Shown here piece by piece: positions 1 to 7,964 of a stretch of 64,000 bases of DNA; the stretch's first letter is position 1, and each line of letters starts with the position of its first letter. The notes under the pieces are model-generated. The model searched no databases. It was not told where the DNA came from and saw nothing but the letters and a program-made list of their open reading frames with translations. The translations under genes and the position numbers were made by a program. The DNA comes from Microbacterium keratanolyticum (GTDB lineage Bacteria > Actinomycetota > Actinomycetes > Actinomycetales > Microbacteriaceae), in contig NZ_JAFBBQ010000001.1 in NCBI RefSeq assembly GCF_016907255.1, positions 2,728,001 through 2,792,000 on the forward strand, written 5' to 3'.

Positions 1-1
1 A

Positions 2-1078
2 CAACCGGGGATGGGCCGGTTGGCGCAGCGGATCATCACTGCGTCGTTCGATGCCTCAGGTATCGATACGCGGTACACGGTGCTCCGTGAACTCGACTCC
101 GCACACGGCGTGGATGATCCGGTCTTCTATGACCGGGACAGCGGGCTGCTGCTCTCGCCGGGGACACAGGTGCGCAACGAGCTCTATGTGCGTGAGGCCG
201 AGACGATGTTCGTCGAGGTCGCGCGTCGCGCACTCGACGCGGACCCCGAGATCGGCCCGGCCGATGTGACGCACGTCATCACGGTCTCGTGTACGGGATT
301 CCACGCGCCGGGCCCGGAATATGCGATCGTGCGCGCACTGGGTCTTTCAGAGAGCGTGCAGCGCTACCACCTGGGATTCATGGGCTGCTATGCCTCGATG
401 CCGGCGCTGCGTGCGGCAGCCCAGTTCTGCGCGGGTGACCCGCAGGCGGTCGTCCTGGTGGTCAGCGTCGAACTGTGCACGCTGCATCTGCGCTCTTCGG
501 AGAACCCCGACCTGATCGTCGCCTCCTCGCTGTTCGCCGACGGCGCGGCCGCCGGGATCGTCACCGCACGTGCCGACATCGCGGATGCCCCGGGCTTCGT
601 GCTCGATCGCTTCCATACCGCTCTGGTGACGGAGGGAGAGCCGGACATGGCGTGGACGATCGGCGACGAGGGGTTCGAGATGATCCTCTCCACCCGAGTG
701 CCGCAGCTGATCGGGGCGAATCTCGACGCGGCTTTGCGCCCGCTCTTCGACGGTGACGCAGAGACCGCCGACGCTTTCGACCGGTCCGAGATCGGCTCCG
801 CGGTCGCTCACTGGGCGATCCACCCGGGAGGGCGGAGCATCCTCGATCATGTGCAGAGCGGACTGCACCTCAGCGACGCGCAGTTGGAACCTGCCAGGAC
901 GACACTTCGCGAGTGCGGAAACATGTCCAGCGCCACCGTCCTGTTCGTGCTGCAGCGCATTCTTCGAGATGCCGACGTGCGCAGCGGAGACCGGGTCGCC
1001 GCCATGGCCTTCGGTCCCGGCCTGACCGCCGAAAGCGCCCTGTTCACCGTGCGAGCCGACGGTGCGGATGGTGCCTGA
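2..1078 (+). CDS. Type III polyketide synthase (chalcone/stilbene synthase family), 5' end cut by window
   Basis: The protein belongs to the thiolase-fold family that condenses malonyl-CoA units onto an acyl-CoA starter. Numbering from the ATG at 11, the catalytic triad is Cys126 in GFMGCYASM, His271 in IHPGGRS and Asn304 in CGNMSS. The first visible residues align with a point about 40 residues inside family members, and the frame is open to the window edge, so the true start almost certainly lies upstream. The stop overlaps the methyltransferase gene, and an FAD monooxygenase follows. The layout recalls the srsABC alkylresorcinol/quinone operon of Streptomyces griseus, but the GC-Y active-site context differs from SrsA-type enzymes as I know them. 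The product is unknown. The family assignment is secure. Confidence 0.9.
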   Translation, partial: QPGMGRLAQRIITASFDASGIDTRYTVLRELDSAHGVDDPVFYDRDSGLLLSPGTQVRNELYVREAETMFVEVARRALDADPEIGPADVTHVITVSCTGFHAPGPEYAIVRALGLSESVQRYHLGFMGCYASMPALRAAAQFCAGDPQAVVLVVSVELCTLHLRSSENPDLIVASSLFADGAAAGIVTARADIADAPGFVLDRFHTALVTEGEPDMAWTIGDEGFEMILSTRVPQLIGANLDAALRPLFDGDAETADAFDRSEIGSAVAHWAIHPGGRSILDHVQSGLHLSDAQLEPARTTLRECGNMSSATVLFVLQRILRDADVRSGDRVAAMAFGPGLTAESALFTVRADGADGA

Positions 1079-1790
1079 CCTCTCGGTCCGCGCGAGCGAG
1101 GCGCGCGAACTGATGGATGCGCCGGATGCCTCCGCGCCCATGCTCGATCGCACCTATGAGCGGTTCGCGCTCGTGAACGCCGTCGTCTCGCCCTGGCGAG
1201 GTCTCTACCGCCGGGACATCCGCCCTCGCGCTCGCCGCGGGCCGGTGCGTCTGCTCGACATCGGGGCGGGAGGTGGCGACCAGGCACGGGCTCTGGCTCG
1301 GCGGCTGCACCGCGATGGGTTCTCCGCGCAGGTCTGGGCGCTCGACGCCGATGAGCGGGCCGTGCGCTGGGCGCAGGCTCACGATGCGACGGGTGAGGTG
1401 CGCTACCGGACGGGCAGTCTGCAGGAGCTGGCGGAGGCGGGTGAATTCTTCGATGTCGTGTACTCGAACCACGTGCTGCATCACGTCGCGGATGCAGCGC
1501 TGCTGCCGTTCCTGGAGGAGAGCCGCCGACTGCTCGCCCCGGGCGGTGTCGTCGTGCATCATGACATCGTCCGAAGCCGGGGCGCGTACGCGTTGTTCGC
1601 CGCGGCTACCTGGCCCTTTCGCACGACGGTGCTCGCGGGCTCTTACATCCGCGAAGACGGGCTCACCAGCATCCGCCGCTCGTACACGGTGGCCGAGCTG
1701 AAAGCCCGAGTCCCCGCGGACTGGGAGGTGCGCGCGCGGATGCCCGCACGCGTCGAAGCACGCGCGGAGGCACCCGGTGCGCGGGCCTGA
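1068..1790 (+). CDS. SAM-dependent methyltransferase of the polyketide operon
   Basis: This is a class I methyltransferase with motif I LLDIGAGGGD at about residues 62-71, an acidic post-I loop (ALDADE) and a post-motif NHVLHHV typical of the UbiE/methyltransferase-11 group. It probably O- or C-methylates the aromatic product of the upstream type III polyketide synthase. The gene overlaps the synthase stop by 11 nt and its own end overlaps the monooxygenase start, so the three genes are translationally coupled. The ATG at 1068 is chosen; GTG at 1062 or 1071 is also possible because no clear ribosome binding site separates them. The substrate is inferred only from the neighbours. Confidence 0.82.
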   Translation: MVPDLSVRASEARELMDAPDASAPMLDRTYERFALVNAVVSPWRGLYRRDIRPRARRGPVRLLDIGAGGGDQARALARRLHRDGFSAQVWALDADERAVRWAQAHDATGEVRYRTGSLQELAEAGEFFDVVYSNHVLHHVADAALLPFLEESRRLLAPGGVVVHHDIVRSRGAYALFAAATWPFRTTVLAGSYIREDGLTSIRRSYTVAELKARVPADWEVRARMPARVEARAEAPGARA

Positions 1791-2898
1791 TCACGAGGTG
1801 GCGATTATCGGGGCGGGTCCCGTGGGCATGCTGCTCGCCTGTCTGCTCGCTCAGGATGGCAGGGACGTCGTCGTCTTCGAGCAGCGTCCGTCCAGTTCCG
1901 AACGTGGGCGGGCCATCGGTGTGCATCCGCCGGGGCTCGCGGCGCTCGGAGCGGCGGGCATCGCCGGGCGCCTGCGGAAGCAGGCGCTGTGCCTGGACGG
2001 CGGCGAGGTTCTCAGCGAGGGGCGGATTCTCGCTCGGATGGACTTCCCGCCAGAGCATCCTGTGCACACCCTCCCGCAGCAGCGCGTGGATGCGCTTCTG
2101 AGCGCGCGCTTCGAGGAGTTCACGGAGGGTGTGCAGCGCGGGCGTCGGGTGCGCGCCGTGACGCCGGACGGCGGGCAGATGCGCCTTGCCGTCGATGCGC
2201 AGGAGGTCACGGCCTCTCTCGTCATCGCCGCAGACGGGGTGCGCAGCGAGCGGCGGGGCGACGTGGGGATCGGGTGGCGGCGACGCCCAGGACGTGCCGA
2301 CTACGTCATGGTCGACGTCGATGATCCGGGGACGGACGCACAGGCGCGCCTGTTTCTGGAACCTTCGGGTCTCGTCGAGTCCTTTCCCCTGCCGGACGGT
2401 CGTCGCTGGGTGCTCTTCCAGGCCCCCGAAGAGCCCATACGGTCGGTGGCGGACCTGCGTCGCGTGATTGCGGCGCGCACGGGGGAGGCGCCGATGATTC
2501 CCGATGACACGGAGCTGTCGGAGTTCCGCGCCCAGCAGCACTGCGCTGCGCGCTTCGTGCATGGCCGGATGATTCTGCTGGGGGACGCCGCCCACGAGAC
2601 CAGTCCGATCGGCGGACAGGGGATGAACCTCGGTTGGGTTCACGCGCAGCGATTGGCCGCGGCGATCCGGCAGGGGGGCGCGCTCGGGGGGACGCAGCTC
2701 GCGCCGCTCCTCGATCTGTGGGAGGGCAGGGCCCTGCGCGCGGCACGTCGCGCACAGCGTCGATCCGCGTTCTACATGGCGATGGGGCGTCCGGCGAATG
2801 CGCTGACGCTGCCCTTCCGAGATCTGCTCGTGCGCGCCCTCGGCAGCGACGCGCTGCGGGAGCACACCGCGGCCGCGATCACGATGCGTCGGGTATAG
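1777..2898 (+). CDS. FAD-dependent monooxygenase (PHBH-type, class A flavoprotein)
   Basis: The N-terminal dinucleotide-binding motif is GAGPVG (residues 12-17), followed by the class A hydroxylase DG motif in AADGVRSERR and the FAD-ribityl motif GDAAHETSPIGGQGMNLG from residue 269. These three motifs in this order define the p-hydroxybenzoate hydroxylase family. At 373 residues it is a normal size. The GTG start overlaps the methyltransferase by 14 nt. By analogy with srsC it could hydroxylate a polyketide phenol toward a hydroquinone or quinone; that is inference. A GC-rich hairpin follows, separating it from convergent lpdA. Confidence 0.87.
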   Translation: MRGPDHEVAIIGAGPVGMLLACLLAQDGRDVVVFEQRPSSSERGRAIGVHPPGLAALGAAGIAGRLRKQALCLDGGEVLSEGRILARMDFPPEHPVHTLPQQRVDALLSARFEEFTEGVQRGRRVRAVTPDGGQMRLAVDAQEVTASLVIAADGVRSERRGDVGIGWRRRPGRADYVMVDVDDPGTDAQARLFLEPSGLVESFPLPDGRRWVLFQAPEEPIRSVADLRRVIAARTGEAPMIPDDTELSEFRAQQHCAARFVHGRMILLGDAAHETSPIGGQGMNLGWVHAQRLAAAIRQGGALGGTQLAPLLDLWEGRALRAARRAQRRSAFYMAMGRPANALTLPFRDLLVRALGSDALREHTAAAITMRRV

Positions 2899-2913
2899 CA
2901 GGATCGAGAAACA

Positions 2914-2950
2914 GTTCGGGCCCGGCACGCGATGCGCGCCGGGCCCGAAC
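2914..2950. terminator. Hairpin between convergent FAD monooxygenase and lpdA genes
   Basis: A perfect 13-bp stem (arms at 2914-2926 and 2938-2950, GC-rich with an outer GTTC/GAAC) closes an 11-nt loop. There is no long U-tract, so it would be an I-shaped actinobacterial terminator, possibly working in both directions. Confidence 0.6.
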
Positions 2951-2959
2951 GGAATTCGA

Positions 2960-4357
2960 TCAGAAGTTGATCATGTGACCTGCGAGGCCGTGGAAGCCCT
3001 CCTGCAGAGCCTCCGACAGCGTCGGGTGCGTGTGCACGTTGCGGGCCAGCTCCAGAGCCGTGAGGTCCCACTTCTGAGCCAGCGTCAGCTCGGGCAGAAG
3101 CTCCGAGACGTCCGGGCCGATCATGTGCGCGCCGAGAAGCTCGAGGTGCTCGGCATCGGCGATCATCTTGACGAAGCCGACCGGCTCGCCGAGGCCGTGC
3201 GCCTTGCCGTTCGCCATGAACGGGAACGAGACGACCTTGATCTCGCGCCCCTCGTCGCGGGCCTGCTGCTCGGTGAGACCGAACGAGGCGACCTGCGGCG
3301 AGCAGAAGGTGGCGCGGGGCATCATGCGGTAGTCGCCCAGGGTCTGCGTCTCGGCACCGCCGATGGTCTCGGCGGCGACGACGGCCTGCGCCTCGGCCAC
3401 GTGTGCGAGCTGCAGCTTCGCGGTGACGTCGCCGATCGCGTAGATGCCCTCGACGTTCGTGCGCATGTGGTCGTCGATGTCGATCGCGCCACGCTCGGTG
3501 AGCTTCACGCCCGTGTTCTCGAGACCGAAGCCCTCGATGTTCGGGGCGAAGCCGACCGACATGAGAACCTTGCCTGCCTCGATCGAGCCCTGGTTGCCGT
3601 CCTTGCCCGTGTAGGTGACGGTGACCGAGGAGCCGTTGTCGACGATCGTCTCGACCTTGGTGGAGGTGAGAATGTCGACGCCGTAGTTCTTGTACTGCTT
3701 CGTGATCTCCTTGGAGACATCCGCGTCTTCGTTCGGAAGGGCACGGTCGAGGAACTCGATGATCGTGACCTTGACGCCGTAGTTCGTCAGAACGTACGCG
3801 AACTCCATGCCGATCGCGCCGGCACCCACGATGACGATCGACTCAGGCAGTTCGCGGCTGAGGATCTGCTCTTCGTAGGTGACGACGTTCTCGCTCAGCG
3901 AGACACCGGGCAGCAGGCGCACCTTCGAGCCGGTGGCGATGATGACGTTGGTGAAGGTGACCTCTTCGGTCGAGCCGTCGGCCTTGGTGACCGTGATCGC
4001 CTTGGGGCCCGTGAAGGTGCCGCGGCCCTGGTACTCGGTGACCTTGTTCTTCTTCATCAGGAAGTGGATGCCCTTGACGCGGCCGTCGGCCACCTCGCGC
4101 GAGCGGTCCCAGGCCTTGCCGAAGTCCATGCTGATCTCGCCGGAGATGCCGAAGAAGTCGGCCTTGTGCTTCAGCGTGTGGGCGAGCTCGGCGTTCTTCA
4201 GAAGAGCCTTGGAGGGGATGCAGCCGACGTTGAGGCACACACCGCCCCAGTACTTCTCTTCGATGATGGCGGTGGAAAGACCGAGCTGTGCGCTGCGGAC
4301 GGCGGCGACGTAGCCGCCAGGGCCCGCACCAAGAATGACGACATCGTAATGAGGCAT
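2960..4357 (-). CDS. lpdA: Dihydrolipoyl dehydrogenase
   Basis: This is the flavoprotein E3 component that reoxidises dihydrolipoamide of the pyruvate and 2-oxoglutarate dehydrogenase complexes. Evidence: the N-terminal FAD motif GAGPGG, the redox disulfide Cys41/Cys46 in [15 protein letters not shown], the NAD-binding [10 protein letters not shown], the second FAD motif YAIGDV, and the C-terminal active-site base and acid in [10 protein letters not shown]. The length of 465 residues is typical. It lies 9 bp downstream of a copC-like gene on the same strand. It sits close to garA, whose product in mycobacteria controls 2-oxoglutarate dehydrogenase and glutamate dehydrogenase; the physical closeness is suggestive only. 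Confidence 0.97.
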   Translation of the reverse strand: MPHYDVVILGAGPGGYVAAVRSAQLGLSTAIIEEKYWGGVCLNVGCIPSKALLKNAELAHTLKHKADFFGISGEISMDFGKAWDRSREVADGRVKGIHFLMKKNKVTEYQGRGTFTGPKAITVTKADGSTEEVTFTNVIIATGSKVRLLPGVSLSENVVTYEEQILSRELPESIVIVGAGAIGMEFAYVLTNYGVKVTIIEFLDRALPNEDADVSKEITKQYKNYGVDILTSTKVETIVDNGSSVTVTYTGKDGNQGSIEAGKVLMSVGFAPNIEGFGLENTGVKLTERGAIDIDDHMRTNVEGIYAIGDVTAKLQLAHVAEAQAVVAAETIGGAETQTLGDYRMMPRATFCSPQVASFGLTEQQARDEGREIKVVSFPFMANGKAHGLGEPVGFVKMIADAEHLELLGAHMIGPDVSELLPELTLAQKWDLTALELARNVHTHPTLSEALQEGFHGLAGHMINF

Positions 4358-4366
4358 GTTCTAAGC

Positions 4367-5041
4367 CTATCGCGCGGAGTCGGAGTCAGCGGTGGGGGAG
4401 GCGCCATTGTGGCGGTAGCGGACGGCGAGCCAGATCGCGGCTGTCGTCGAGGCCAGGATTCCGGCGATGGAGAGAACCCAGACCCAGGCGGGCGCGGGGG
4501 ACATGCCGGCGGTCCCTGCGGTGGACGGCGCTGCGGTGGGGCGTGGCGACGCGGATGCGTCGGGCTGCGCGGTCGGCGGTGCGCTCGGGGGCGCAGGGGA
4601 GGGCGTCGCCTGTTCCTCTTCGGATCCTGCCGCGACGGTGAAGGAGAAGCTCGACGAGCCCGGGTGTCCGTCGGCGTAGACCACCTTCCAGGTCACGGTG
4701 TACACGCCGTCGGATGCGGAAGGCGAGACTCTCTGCGTCATGATCGGCCCGACCACGGTGGGTTCGCCGTCAGTGACCGATGCGCCGGAGCCGTCGACCA
4801 CTACCACTTCCGTCGCGCCGGACTCGGCGATCAGGTCTGCGCTGAATGTCAGCACGATCTCGTCCGGAAGGGTGCTGACTGTCGAACCCGCTGCGGGCGA
4901 GGAGTCGAGCAGATCGGCATGGGCGAAGGCCGGTGCCGCGACTGCGGTCGCGAGCACTGCGGCCACGCCCAACGCCCCGAGAACGAGAACGAGCGGACGA
5001 AGGAGGCGGGAGGCGCGATCCGGCACCGAGGCAAGCTGCAT
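4367..5041 (-). CDS. CopC-domain secreted, membrane-anchored protein
   Basis: A signal peptide ending in AAPAFA is followed by His-Ala-Asp, so cleavage exposes an N-terminal His as in CopC copper chaperones. The CopC domain spans about residues 41-138, with SSPAAGSTV, LTFSADL and a final VTWKVVYADGHPGSSSFSFTV. A Ser/Pro/Ala-rich linker and a single C-terminal transmembrane helix (about 187-207) anchor it outside the membrane. No CopD/YcnJ partner lies beside it. The likely role is copper binding at the cell surface. TAAGGT sits six bases upstream of the ATG, suggesting a leaderless transcript that could continue into lpdA. Confidence 0.85.
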   Translation of the reverse strand: MQLASVPDRASRLLRPLVLVLGALGVAAVLATAVAAPAFAHADLLDSSPAAGSTVSTLPDEIVLTFSADLIAESGATEVVVVDGSGASVTDGEPTVVGPIMTQRVSPSASDGVYTVTWKVVYADGHPGSSSFSFTVAAGSEEEQATPSPAPPSAPPTAQPDASASPRPTAAPSTAGTAGMSPAPAWVWVLSIAGILASTTAAIWLAVRYRHNGASPTADSDSAR

Positions 5042-5047
5042 CCCTCG

Positions 5048-5053
5048 ACCTTA
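5048..5053 (-). promoter_or_regulatory. Predicted -10 (TAAGGT) of leaderless copC-like gene
   Basis: TAAGGT on the minus strand ends exactly six bases before the ATG at 5041. At this spacing the transcription start would coincide with the start codon. No consensus -35 is visible. Confidence 0.5.
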
Positions 5054-5123
5054 GATCGCGGACCGCTGCGAGTGGCCTTGTCATCCCTGAGGATTCGGCT
5101 CCCCCCGGGTGCGTTGCATCCGT

Positions 5124-5129
5124 TAGTCT
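5124..5129 (+). promoter_or_regulatory. Predicted -10 (TAGTCT) of garA
   Basis: TAGTCT fits the TANNNT pattern and would give a leader of about 15 nt carrying the GAGGAGGG ribosome binding site at 5138-5145. The -35 region is not recognisable. Confidence 0.4.
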
Positions 5130-5150
5130 GGACGGAAGAGGAGGGCCACC

Positions 5151-5630
5151 GTGACACACAGCGAGAACCGCGACCAGCCATCCGCTATCCACCGGGATAG
5201 CGAGGCGAAGCACGACACCACACAGACCTTCGGGCACGACTCGGATCTGTCGTTCGTGCCGTTCGGCGCGGAGCTCACCGACGTGGAACAGGCGGCGATC
5301 GCCGCTCTGCCCTCGGGTTCGGCCCTGGTCCTGGTCCGCTCGGGTGCACTCGCCGGCGCGCGCTACCTGATCGACGCCGATGTCACGACGATCGGTCGCC
5401 ACCCCGAGGCTGACATCTTCTTCGACGACGTCACGGTCTCCCGTCGGCACGCCGAGATCCTTCGCGCCGGAACCGCCTTCGAGGTCATCGATCAGCGTTC
5501 GCTGAACGGCACCTACGTCAACGGAGAGCGTGTCGACCGCAGCGAGCTCGGCAATGGCTACGAACTGCGTATCGGCAAGTTCCGCCTCAACTTCTTCGCC
5601 TCACCCGCTGACGCCACGGCCAACGGCTGA
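5151..5630 (+). CDS. garA: FHA-domain regulator of 2-oxoglutarate metabolism (GarA/OdhI type)
   Basis: This is a small soluble phosphothreonine-binding protein. An N-terminal tail of about 60 residues carries Thr23-Thr24-Gln-Thr26 (DTTQTF), matching the site phosphorylated by PknB/PknG in GarA (ETTSVF) and OdhI. The FHA domain (about 60-150) has GRHPEAD (Arg83), SRRHAE (Ser97, His100) and LNGTYVNG (Asn119). In relatives the unphosphorylated form inhibits 2-oxoglutarate dehydrogenase and glutamate dehydrogenase, and phosphorylation closes the FHA domain on its own tail. The GTG start has a strong upstream ribosome binding site. The stop overlaps the ftsR start by one base (TGATG), as in the conserved garA-ftsR locus. 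Confidence 0.93.
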   Translation: MTHSENRDQPSAIHRDSEAKHDTTQTFGHDSDLSFVPFGAELTDVEQAAIAALPSGSALVLVRSGALAGARYLIDADVTTIGRHPEADIFFDDVTVSRRHAEILRAGTAFEVIDQRSLNGTYVNGERVDRSELGNGYELRIGKFRLNFFASPADATANG

Positions 5631-6316
5631 TGGCCGCTGCCTCCGCCCGCGAGCGCTCTGCGCCCGCGGCGCTCCTCAGCATCGGTCAGGTCCTGTCCCG
5701 TCTCACCCCGGAGTTTCCGCAGCTCTCCTCGAGCAAGCTGCGCTTCCTGGAAGAGCGCGGCATCGTCACGCCGTCTCGCACCGAGTCCGGGTACCGCAAG
5801 TTCGCGCCGAAGGACGTAGACCGTCTGCGACTTGCGCTCACGCTCCAGCGTGATCGCTACATGCCGCTCAGCGTCATTCGCGAGCACCTCGATCGCCGCG
5901 ACGAAGAGGGCGTCGATCCTTCGGCAGATCTTCCTGTCTCGATCGTGGCGACTCCGCGACGGTTCCGCCGTGAAGAGCTGTTGTCGGCCGCAGGAGCCGC
6001 GCCGCAGCTTCTGAACGACGCGATCAGCACGGGCGTGATCCTGCCCGCCGACACGTACACAGAGTCGACGGTCGCACTGCTGCGCGGCCTTGTCGCCCTC
6101 GACCGCCACGGCATCGAACCGCGTCACCTGCGTCAGCTGCGCCAGAGCGCGGAACGCGATGTCGCGCTGGTCGAATCTGCCCTCTCCGCGCTTCTGCGTC
6201 GCACCGACACCGCTTCGCGGGCGAAAGCGGCAGAAATGGCTCCCGAGCTTGCGGCGCGCCTCGACGAGGTGCGGGGAATGTTCGCGAAAGAGGCGCTCGC
6301 GCGCCTGCTGTCGTAA
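5630..6316 (+). CDS. ftsR: MerR-family regulator FtsR
   Basis: The N-terminal MerR helix-turn-helix starts at SIGQVLSRL and continues through KLRFLEERGIVTPSRTESGYRKF and the wing, followed by helices to residue 228. The gene directly follows garA, as in Corynebacterium (odhI-ftsR) and M. tuberculosis (Rv1827-Rv1828). In C. glutamicum, FtsR activates ftsZ. Its ATG shares a base with the garA stop, implying translational coupling. The C-terminal half has no cysteine-based metal site, consistent with a non-metal MerR. Family and synteny are clear; the regulatory target is inferred. Confidence 0.9.
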   Translation: MAAASARERSAPAALLSIGQVLSRLTPEFPQLSSSKLRFLEERGIVTPSRTESGYRKFAPKDVDRLRLALTLQRDRYMPLSVIREHLDRRDEEGVDPSADLPVSIVATPRRFRREELLSAAGAAPQLLNDAISTGVILPADTYTESTVALLRGLVALDRHGIEPRHLRQLRQSAERDVALVESALSALLRRTDTASRAKAAEMAPELAARLDEVRGMFAKEALARLLS

Positions 6317-6357
6317 CGAACTGATTGCGACACACCTCCGCACACATGCGGATGTGA

Positions 6358-6386
6358 TTGCCGGGGCAGGGGGCCTGCTCTAGCGT
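6358..6386 (+). promoter_or_regulatory. Sigma-A-like promoter of second MerR gene
   Basis: TTGCCG at 6358-6363 and TAGCGT at 6381-6386 are separated by exactly 17 bp. The predicted start near 6392 leaves a leader of about 23 nt with the ribosome binding site GAGGAGG at 6402-6408. This is the best-formed promoter in the window. Confidence 0.65.
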
Positions 6387-6414
6387 GGAGATATCGACTT
6401 CGAGGAGGTACGGC

Positions 6415-6960
6415 ATGAGCGCCGAAGATCTGCGTGACCAGCCGTCATTCGGCGACGGACTCCTCTTCACGGACGGCCTGCCCGACATGGAAGACGAGGT
6501 CGGCTACCGCGGTGCCGTCGCCGCGCGCGCGGCTGGCATCACCTACCGTCAGCTCGATTACTGGGCACGCACCGAACTCGTGGAGCCCACGGTTCGCGGC
6601 GCCAGTGGCTCGGGATCACAGCGTCTCTACGGCTTCCGCGACATCCTGGTCCTCAAGCTCGTGAAGAGCCTGCTCGACACAGGCATCTCGCTGCAGCAGA
6701 TCCGCACGGCCGTCGAGCAGCTTCGTTCCGCCGGCATCCGCAACCTGTCGGGGACCACGCTCATGAGTGATGGTGCATCGGTCTACCTCTGCACGTCCAA
6801 CGATGAGGTCATCGACCTTGTCAGCCGTGGGCAGGGCGTGTTCGGCATTGCGGTCGGCAAGGTGCTGCGCGAGGTTGAATCCACCCTCATCGAGTTCGAG
6901 CCTGCGGCGATCGATCCGGTCGACGAGCTCTCCGTGCGCCGCGCGCGCCGCACGGCCTGA
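6415..6960 (+). CDS. MerR-family transcriptional regulator (Rv1830 type)
   Basis: The protein has 181 residues. The MerR DNA-binding domain covers about 30-105 (GYRGAVAARAAGITYRQLDYW, then the wing GSGSQRLYGFRDI). It is followed by a dimerisation helix (LLDTGISLQQIRTAVEQL) and a short effector-like region. An open frame extends upstream to 6358, but the ATG at 6415 has GAGGAGG seven bases ahead and gives the family's usual start. It is the equivalent of M. tuberculosis Rv1830 and C. glutamicum cg1633. The bifunctional nuclease gene normally lying between ftsR and this gene is missing; instead there are 98 bp containing its own promoter. Confidence 0.9.
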   Translation: MSAEDLRDQPSFGDGLLFTDGLPDMEDEVGYRGAVAARAAGITYRQLDYWARTELVEPTVRGASGSGSQRLYGFRDILVLKLVKSLLDTGISLQQIRTAVEQLRSAGIRNLSGTTLMSDGASVYLCTSNDEVIDLVSRGQGVFGIAVGKVLREVESTLIEFEPAAIDPVDELSVRRARRTA

Positions 6961-7003
6961 CTTTCGAAGAGACACCCGACAGCCGGGAGCACTGCTTCCA
7001 CGA

Positions 7004-7045
7004 AAAACGCCTTCGATGCGAGAGAACTCGCGCCGAAGGCGTTTT
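7004..7045. terminator. Bidirectional terminator between merR and parA
   Basis: A 12-bp stem, AAAACGCCTTCG paired with CGAAGGCGTTTT (7004-7015 with 7034-7045), encloses an inner hairpin GCGAG-AGAA-CTCGC. A/T runs at both ends suit termination from either strand. Confidence 0.75.
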
Positions 7046-7058
7046 CTGATGACAGGGA

Positions 7059-7877
7059 TCAGGCGTGCGGTGTCTCGGGCGTGGAGATGCGGCCGGTGCG
7101 CATGATGCGGTCGAGCAGTGCATCGAAATCGGCGGCGAGTTCCTGTGCCGAGTCTCCGGGCCAGATGTGCAGCGGTTTCGCGGCGCCCTGAGCCTGCTGC
7201 AGCGATGTGCGCTCGGGCAGCTGCGGCGAGAGGACGAGCGGGCCGAACATGTCGCGCAGCTCTTTGATGCGGAACTGGTGCTCGATCGACTGCGGACGCA
7301 CGCGGTTCACCACGATGCCGAGCGGCTGCAGGCGCGGCGAGAGACCGCGGCGGATCTCTTCGATCGCGCGCAGGGCGCGGTCGGCGGCGGCCACCGAGAA
7401 CAGGCCGGGCTCGGTGACGACCATGACACGGTCGCTCGCGGCCCAGGCGGTGCGCGTGAGAGCGTTCAGCGAGGGCGCACAGTCGATCAGCACGAGGTCG
7501 TAGTCGGCCTCGACAGACGCGAGGGCCTCTTCGAGCTTCCAGACATCGCGCACCGTGGGGTGCGGTCCGTCGAAGTTGATGGCGGACGGGCTGCCGATGA
7601 GGACATCGATCGTGCCAGGGTGCACCTTCGCCCACCCGCTGGAGGTGATCGCCTGACGGACGACCTTCTCTTTCGGGTTCGCGAGAACATCGGCAATGTT
7701 CAGTCGACCGGCGACCTGGATATCCATGCCGGTGGACACATCGGACTGGGGGTCGAGGTCGACCACGAGGGTCCGGACCCCACGGGCGAAAGCCGCCGAC
7801 GCTAGGCCCAGTGTCACCGTGGTCTTTCCGACGCCCCCCTTGAGGGAACTGACGCTGAGTACGTGCACGAACACCAC
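7059..7877 (-). CDS. Orphan ParA/Soj-like ATPase
   Basis: This is a 272-residue P-loop ATPase with the deviant Walker [10 protein letters not shown], the switch motif VDLDPQSDVS and Walker B LVLIDCAPSL. It is the ParA/Soj type used in chromosome, plasmid or protein-complex positioning. No ParB gene or parS-like cluster lies nearby, so it is unlikely to be the main chromosomal ParA; it may position another cargo. The open frame extends 63 codons further upstream. The GTG at 7877 is chosen because AGGGGA lies seven bases ahead; GTG at 7874 or 7868 is possible. It is divergent from pyc. Confidence 0.85.
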   Translation of the reverse strand: MVFVHVLSVSSLKGGVGKTTVTLGLASAAFARGVRTLVVDLDPQSDVSTGMDIQVAGRLNIADVLANPKEKVVRQAITSSGWAKVHPGTIDVLIGSPSAINFDGPHPTVRDVWKLEEALASVEADYDLVLIDCAPSLNALTRTAWAASDRVMVVTEPGLFSVAAADRALRAIEEIRRGLSPRLQPLGIVVNRVRPQSIEHQFRIKELRDMFGPLVLSPQLPERTSLQQAQGAAKPLHIWPGDSAQELAADFDALLDRIMRTGRISTPETPHA

Positions 7878-7921
7878 GTTACCGTCCCCTATGCTGGGGA
7901 AACACTCAGCCCCACCCTTGT

Positions 7922-7939
7922 GCGCGATTTTTTTCGCGC
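7922..7939. promoter_or_regulatory. Inverted repeat in parA-pyc divergent region
   Basis: GCGCGA and TCGCGC flank six Ts, 26 bp before the pyc start. It may be an operator for pyc or parA, or an RNA hairpin in the pyc leader. No regulator is identified. Confidence 0.35.
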
Positions 7940-7964
7940 CTGAAGTGAGCACTACGAGGTGCGT

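Noticed and set aside
2975..5200. A 741-codon plus-strand open frame opposite lpdA and the CopC-like gene
   Set aside because: It is the mirror of well-supported minus-strand genes. The translation is rich in Arg, Asp, Gly and Val with no domain, and has no ribosome binding site. Long antisense frames are expected at this GC content.
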